Assembly (NCBI RefSeq): GCF_001305965.1
Contig: NZ_JXQC01000003.1
Coordinates: 868,001-932,000, forward strand
Direction: 5' to 3'
Length of the DNA stretch: 64,000 nucleotides
DNA from: Erythrobacter sp. SG61-1L
GTDB lineage: Bacteria > Pseudomonadota > Alphaproteobacteria > Sphingomonadales > Sphingomonadaceae
Translations under genes and position numbers: made by a program
The notes under the pieces: model-generated
What the model saw: the letters and a program-made list of their open reading frames with translations, nothing else
Database searches by the model: none
What the model was told of the DNA's origin: nothing
Part shown: positions 60,052-64,000 of the stretch, piece after piece
How the letters are laid out: every line of letters begins with the position of its first letter
Position numbering within the stretch: the stretch's first letter is position 1

Positions 60052-61603
60052 GGCCGTGATGCCGGGCGGAATGGCGGGCAATCTCCTGGCGCACTTGCCG
60101 GAGGACTGGCGATTGCCCCTGCTGCGTTTGGCCATTGCCTGGGTGGGCCTGACAGCATGGTTCTGGCACGACTGGGCCGAAATGGCGGACCAGTGGTGGA
60201 ACAGCTCCACCTATAATCACATTCTGTTGGTGCCCGCGATTGTGGGCTGGCTCGTCTGGCTGCGGGCAAAGGAATTGGTCAAGCTGACTCCGAGCAGTTG
60301 GTGGCCGGGGTTGATCATCGTGGCCGGGGCCATGGCGCTATGGCTGCTGGGCGCGATTTCCGGCCTCAACCTGGTGCGCCAGCTTGGTGCCGTGGTGGCA
60401 ATGCAGGGCGCAGTGGTCGCGCTAATCGGTCCGCGTGCCACAGCCGGGCTGGTGTTTCCGCTCGCCTATATGTTGTTCCTCGTCCCCTTTGGCGACGAGT
60501 TGGTCCCTGCCTTGCAGATGATCACCGCCAAGCTGACCATCGCCCTTGTCCATCTCAGCGGCATCCCGGCAGAGATCGAAGGGGTGTTCATCGACACACC
60601 CATCGGCCTGTTCGAAGTGGCGGAAGCCTGTTCAGGCGTGAAATTCCTGATCGCAATGGTCGCGCTCGGCACATTGGTAGCCCATATCTGCTTTGAGCGC
60701 TGGGGCAGGCGGGCGGCGTTTCTGGCAGTAGCGATCATCCTGCCCATCCTCGCCAATGGCGTGCGTGCATGGGGCACAATCTATATCGCGCAGTTTCAGG
60801 GCATCGAGTTTGCCAAGGGCTTCGATCACATCTTCTATGGCTGGGTATTCTTCGCCATCGTAATGGCGATCCTGCTCGCGATTGGCTGGCGCTTTTTCGA
60901 TCGCGCGCCGGATGATGCGCTGATTCATGCCGATGATATCGCAGCTTCACCCTTGCTCGGCAGGCTCGCGGCCTGGCGCATGAACGGGTGGGGGGCGCTC
61001 GGCGCAATTGCCGCTCTTTCACTTCTGTCTGGCGCGTGGGCCGCACGGGCGGAGCAACTCGCCGCACCGGTTCCTCCGCAGGTCGCTTTGCCAGTGGTAC
61101 CGGGCTGGACCGTGGTGGATTACGCGCCGCAGGTCTGGTGGCAGCCACGCGCAAGCGGCGCCGATCACCGCCTTTTGGGCCGCTATCGGGATAGTGAAGG
61201 GCATGAGGTGGATGTGTTTTATGCCTTCTATGCAGCACAGGATGAAGGGCGCGAGGCCGGGGCCTTCGGGCAGGGCGCCTTGGTGCCCGATACGGACTGG
61301 CGCTGGCTCAAGCCCGGGCCGCCGATTGCTGACGCCCAAGCCGATCTTCTGCTCGCTCAGGGCAGCGTGACGCGGCTCGCTGCAACCTTCTACCGCACGG
61401 GCGATCTGCTGACCGGTAGCAATTCGCGCCTCAAGCTTGCCAATATGCGTGACCGGTTGCTGGTCCATGCCGAACCGACCATGACCCTGATCCTCTCCGC
61501 CGAAGAACGACCGGGCCATCCCGCAGCCGAGAGCATCGCCGCCTTCCGCCGCGCCACTGGACCTACGGGCGAGTGGATGGACGGCATCGCGCAACTTCCC
61601 TAA
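60038..61603 (+). CDS. xrtA: Exosortase A fused to EpsI domain
   Basis: 521 aa; GTG 60038 overlaps the glycosyltransferase by 14 bp (ATG 60059 is an alternative). Residues about 1-290 are the multi-pass exosortase with its signature catalytic Cys in EACSGVKFLIA, Arg in LPILANGVRAWG and His in FDHIFYGWVFF. Residues about 310-520 form a periplasmic EpsI-type domain. Cleaves PEP-CTERM proteins at the inner membrane and is thought to link them to the polymer. Confidence 0.95.
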   Translation: MTQREAVMPGGMAGNLLAHLPEDWRLPLLRLAIAWVGLTAWFWHDWAEMADQWWNSSTYNHILLVPAIVGWLVWLRAKELVKLTPSSWWPGLIIVAGAMALWLLGAISGLNLVRQLGAVVAMQGAVVALIGPRATAGLVFPLAYMLFLVPFGDELVPALQMITAKLTIALVHLSGIPAEIEGVFIDTPIGLFEVAEACSGVKFLIAMVALGTLVAHICFERWGRRAAFLAVAIILPILANGVRAWGTIYIAQFQGIEFAKGFDHIFYGWVFFAIVMAILLAIGWRFFDRAPDDALIHADDIAASPLLGRLAAWRMNGWGALGAIAALSLLSGAWAARAEQLAAPVPPQVALPVVPGWTVVDYAPQVWWQPRASGADHRLLGRYRDSEGHEVDVFYAFYAAQDEGREAGAFGQGALVPDTDWRWLKPGPPIADAQADLLLAQGSVTRLAATFYRTGDLLTGSNSRLKLANMRDRLLVHAEPTMTLILSAEERPGHPAAESIAAFRRATGPTGEWMDGIAQLP

Positions 61604-61614
61604 CCGCTAAGCCC

Positions 61615-63513
61615 ATGTGCGGAATTGCCGGTATCTTTCATTGTCAGACGCCCAAGCCGGTCGATCCTGTGCGGGTGGAACGCATGTGCGAGGCGCTGGC
61701 CCATCGCGGGCCTGACGGGTCAGGCGTGTGGACCGCGCCGGGCGTCGGGTTGGGCCACAGGCGGCTTTCGATCATTGACCTCGCCGGTTCTCCGCAGCCG
61801 ATGCAATCGGGCGATGGGGGGGCGGTGATCGTCTTCAACGGCGAAATCTATAATTTCCGCGAATTGCGCCGCGAGCTTGAGGCGGGCGGGGCGGAATTTC
61901 GCACGCATGGCGATACGGAAGTGATTCTTGCCGCCTGGCGCAAATGGGGCGTCGATTGCCTTGAGCACCTGCACGGCATGTTCGCCTTCGCGCTGTACGA
62001 TCTGGCGGATCGCACCCTGTTCCTGGCGCGTGACCGACTGGGCGTGAAGCCGATCTTCATGGCACAGCTCAGCGATGGCAGCCTTGCCTTTGCATCTGAA
62101 TTGAAGGGCTTGCTCGCCCATCCGATGCTGCGTCGCGAGGCTGATCCGCTGGCGATCGAGGATTATCTCACTTGGGGCTATGTGCCCGATCATCGTTCGA
62201 TCCTGAAGGGTGTGGAGAAGCTGCCCGCTGGCCATTACCGGCTGCTGCGGCATGATGCATCGCCCGCCGCGCCGGTGAAATGGTGGGACGTCAGCTTTGC
62301 CGAGCGTCGCCGGAGTTCCGATGCCGATCTGGGCGCGGAACTGCTGCACCATCTGCGCGAGGCGGTGACGTCTCGCATGGTGTCCGATGTGCCGCTGGGC
62401 GCGTTCCTTTCCGGCGGGGTGGATAGTTCCAGTGTCGTCGCCCTTATGGCCGAAGCGAGCCGGGAGCCGGTGCGCACATGTTCCATCGGCTTCGATGTCG
62501 CGTCGGAGGATGAGACATCCTACGCCAGCGAAGTAGCCCGGCTGTTCGCGACCGATCATCGCAGCCGCACAGTCGCAGCGGACGATTTCGCGGAGCTGGA
62601 CCGGCTTGCTTCCATGTTCGACGAGCCATTTGCGGATGCATCTGCCTTGCCGACATGGCGCGTATGCCAGTTGGCGCGCGAGCATGTTACCGTGGCTCTG
62701 TCCGGTGACGGGGCTGACGAGGCATTTGCCGGTTATCGGCGGCAGATATTCCAATCGCATGAAGAACGGGTGCGCTCGGTCCTTCCTGCGGCACTGCGTG
62801 GCCCTGTCTTCGGCACTCTGGGCGCGCTCTATCCCAAGGCAGACTGGGCGCCGCGTATGCTGCGGGCCAAGGCGACGTTCCAGGCCCTGTCGGTCAATGG
62901 TGAGGAGGCCTATGCCGCCGCCCTGGCAGTGAACCGGCCGGAATTGCGCACTTTGCTCTACAGCGACGATTTGCGCGGCAAGCTGGCGGGCTACCGGGCG
63001 GAGCGTCCCTTCGTGGACATGATGCGAGCGGCCCCGGCTCGTTCCGGGCTGGACCGGGCGCAATATGCCGATCTGAAATTCTGGCTGCCGGGCGACATCC
63101 TGACCAAAGTGGATCGAACCAGCATGGCGGTAAGCCTTGAGGCGCGTGAGCCTTTGCTGGACCATCGCCTGATCGAATTTGCCGCCACCCTGCCTGAGCG
63201 GATGCGAGTGCGCGGTAAACAGGGCAAGTGGCTGATGAAGCAGACCATGCGCCGTTACCTGCCGGATTCCATTCTTTTCCGCCCCAAACAGGGCTTCGTC
63301 ACACCCATCGCCCAGTGGCTGCGCGGGCCGCTGGCGAGCGAGGCGAGGGGGATCGCCACCTCTGCCATGATAGCCCGGACAGGGTGGTTCGACGGGGCAC
63401 GGATCGGCCGGATTGCGGAAGATCATATTGCCGGGAGGGCGGACCATTCACGGCTGTTGTGGCAGTTGCTGATGCTCGATCGCTCGCTGAACGGACTGGG
63501 AATTTCAGGCTGA
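61615..63513 (+). CDS. XrtA-associated amidotransferase (asparagine-synthase-like)
   Basis: 632 aa from ATG 61615, so that Cys2 (MCGIAGIF) is the glutaminase nucleophile. Class II glutaminase domain 1-210 with LGHRRLSIIDL and VIVFNGEIYNF, then a synthetase domain with PP-loop LSGGVDSSSVVAL and LSGDGADEAFAGYRR. TIGR03108-type (amidotransferase 1). Likely amidates a sugar carboxyl or protein target in the polymer pathway. 199 bp without a gene follow. Confidence 0.92.
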   Translation: MCGIAGIFHCQTPKPVDPVRVERMCEALAHRGPDGSGVWTAPGVGLGHRRLSIIDLAGSPQPMQSGDGGAVIVFNGEIYNFRELRRELEAGGAEFRTHGDTEVILAAWRKWGVDCLEHLHGMFAFALYDLADRTLFLARDRLGVKPIFMAQLSDGSLAFASELKGLLAHPMLRREADPLAIEDYLTWGYVPDHRSILKGVEKLPAGHYRLLRHDASPAAPVKWWDVSFAERRRSSDADLGAELLHHLREAVTSRMVSDVPLGAFLSGGVDSSSVVALMAEASREPVRTCSIGFDVASEDETSYASEVARLFATDHRSRTVAADDFAELDRLASMFDEPFADASALPTWRVCQLAREHVTVALSGDGADEAFAGYRRQIFQSHEERVRSVLPAALRGPVFGTLGALYPKADWAPRMLRAKATFQALSVNGEEAYAAALAVNRPELRTLLYSDDLRGKLAGYRAERPFVDMMRAAPARSGLDRAQYADLKFWLPGDILTKVDRTSMAVSLEAREPLLDHRLIEFAATLPERMRVRGKQGKWLMKQTMRRYLPDSILFRPKQGFVTPIAQWLRGPLASEARGIATSAMIARTGWFDGARIGRIAEDHIAGRADHSRLLWQLLMLDRSLNGLGISG

Positions 63514-63712
63514 AACAAGCCTGTCGCAAACGCCGCAACTGTCGAATCTGATTGGGGTTTTCCGCCAGGTTTGTTCCGATACGGGTCATTGCCTAGCATT
63601 ATGGTAAACAAAACGTTTGCCAAGGGACTCCTGCTTGACGTAGATTCTTCAATGACTTCTGCGCAGAACATAACAAAAGCGCGGAAAACGGGGGTCGCGA
63701 AAAGAGGGATCT

Positions 63713-64000
63713 ATGGATCGACTGGCGAGCAGTCTCGACAGGAGTGAAACGGGCTCGGAAGGGGCAGAACGCCCCGTGATGGTGCTTGGTGAAGGCGAGG
63801 AACATCTCGTCACTGCCGGCGCCCGGCATCTGGCCATTCCTGACGAGTTATTCAGGCTGAATGAACTGGATGTCCTCTACGAGGATTCCCGGCAGACCCT
63901 GTGGACCTATATGCGGCCTGCAGGCAGGCCGAGCTTCTCTCCCGCAATGCTGGGCGATTTCGTCAATTGGCAGCGGCTGATTGGCGACAATTTCGGGCCG
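63713..64000 (+). CDS. Crotonase-fold protein, RpfF-like; 3' end outside window
   Basis: First 96 codons only, from ATG 63713 with GAGGGA upstream. The segment LDVLYEDSRQTLWTYMRPAG followed by RPSFSPAMLGDFVNWQRLI resembles the start of RpfF/DSF synthases and other enoyl-CoA hydratase relatives, in which a short leader precedes a beta strand and a RP.F motif. The catalytic region is beyond the window. DSF synthesis would be a cell-density signal; that is a guess pending the rest of the gene. Confidence 0.5.
   Translation, partial: MDRLASSLDRSETGSEGAERPVMVLGEGEEHLVTAGARHLAIPDELFRLNELDVLYEDSRQTLWTYMRPAGRPSFSPAMLGDFVNWQRLIGDNFGP

Noticed and set aside
1-64000. CRISPR array
   Set aside because: No regularly spaced direct repeats were seen; all repeats found are palindromic pairs or single duplications.

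Overview
The window is high-GC bacterial DNA and looks like a Sphingomonadales alphaproteobacterium (Novosphingobium/Erythrobacteraceae type). The evidence is gene content: a complete XrtA (exosortase A) polysaccharide locus, an SdhE plus 'host attachment protein' pair, a LolC/E-LolD pair, an XRE/S24 prophage switch and sphingomonad-style palindromic repeats. No species call is possible from sequence reading alone.

Region 1 (1 to about 11,695) is the integrase-proximal part of a temperate-phage-like element. It holds three leftward small genes, a lysogeny switch (Cro-like gene at 1398-1634 divergent from an XRE/S24 repressor at 1720-2406, with repeated ACAAC/GTTGT half-sites), and a compact rightward early operon. 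In that operon many consecutive genes overlap by a few bases: small unknowns, a DUF5131 Gp37/Gp68-like protein, a coiled-coil protein, a DnaQ-like exonuclease, a Bet/RecT annealase and a DNA methyltransferase. It ends in a tyrosine integrase 76 bp from a tRNA-Asn(GTT). No capsid, terminase or tail genes are visible; if present they lie left of the window.

Region 2 (11,696 to about 44,800) is ordinary chromosome: NAD kinase, a GGDEF-degenerate/EAL phosphodiesterase, Mfd, SdhE, RecG, LolC/E-LolD, DnaE, an AlkK-like acyl-CoA ligase broken by a one-base frameshift, a PA0069-type radical SAM protein, MoaB, a soluble lytic transglycosylase, a degenerate uracil-DNA-glycosylase-like protein, ETF-ubiquinone oxidoreductase, a DUF559 gene bracketed by inverted repeats, IspE, N-formylglutamate amidohydrolase, IlvD, the Nnr NAD(P)HX repair enzyme and an RNA m5U methyltransferase. 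Several families of REP-like palindromes sit between these genes.

Region 3 (about 44,950-63,513) is an exosortase-A locus. A leftward arm (GNAT/FemAB-like protein, acyl carrier protein, hydrolase 2, hydrolase 1) faces a rightward arm (acyl-CoA/ACP ligase, PLP decarboxylase). The main export and assembly operon follows: Wza-like lipoprotein, Wzz-like chain-length protein, BY-kinase, outer-membrane beta-barrel, ExeA-like ATPase, polysaccharide deacetylase, FemAB, glycosyltransferase, XrtA-EpsI fusion and asparagine-synthase-like amidotransferase. Together they would build, modify, polymerise and export an extracellular polysaccharide, and XrtA would process PEP-CTERM proteins. No PEP-CTERM substrate is seen here. 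The window ends inside a probable crotonase-fold gene resembling RpfF DSF synthases.
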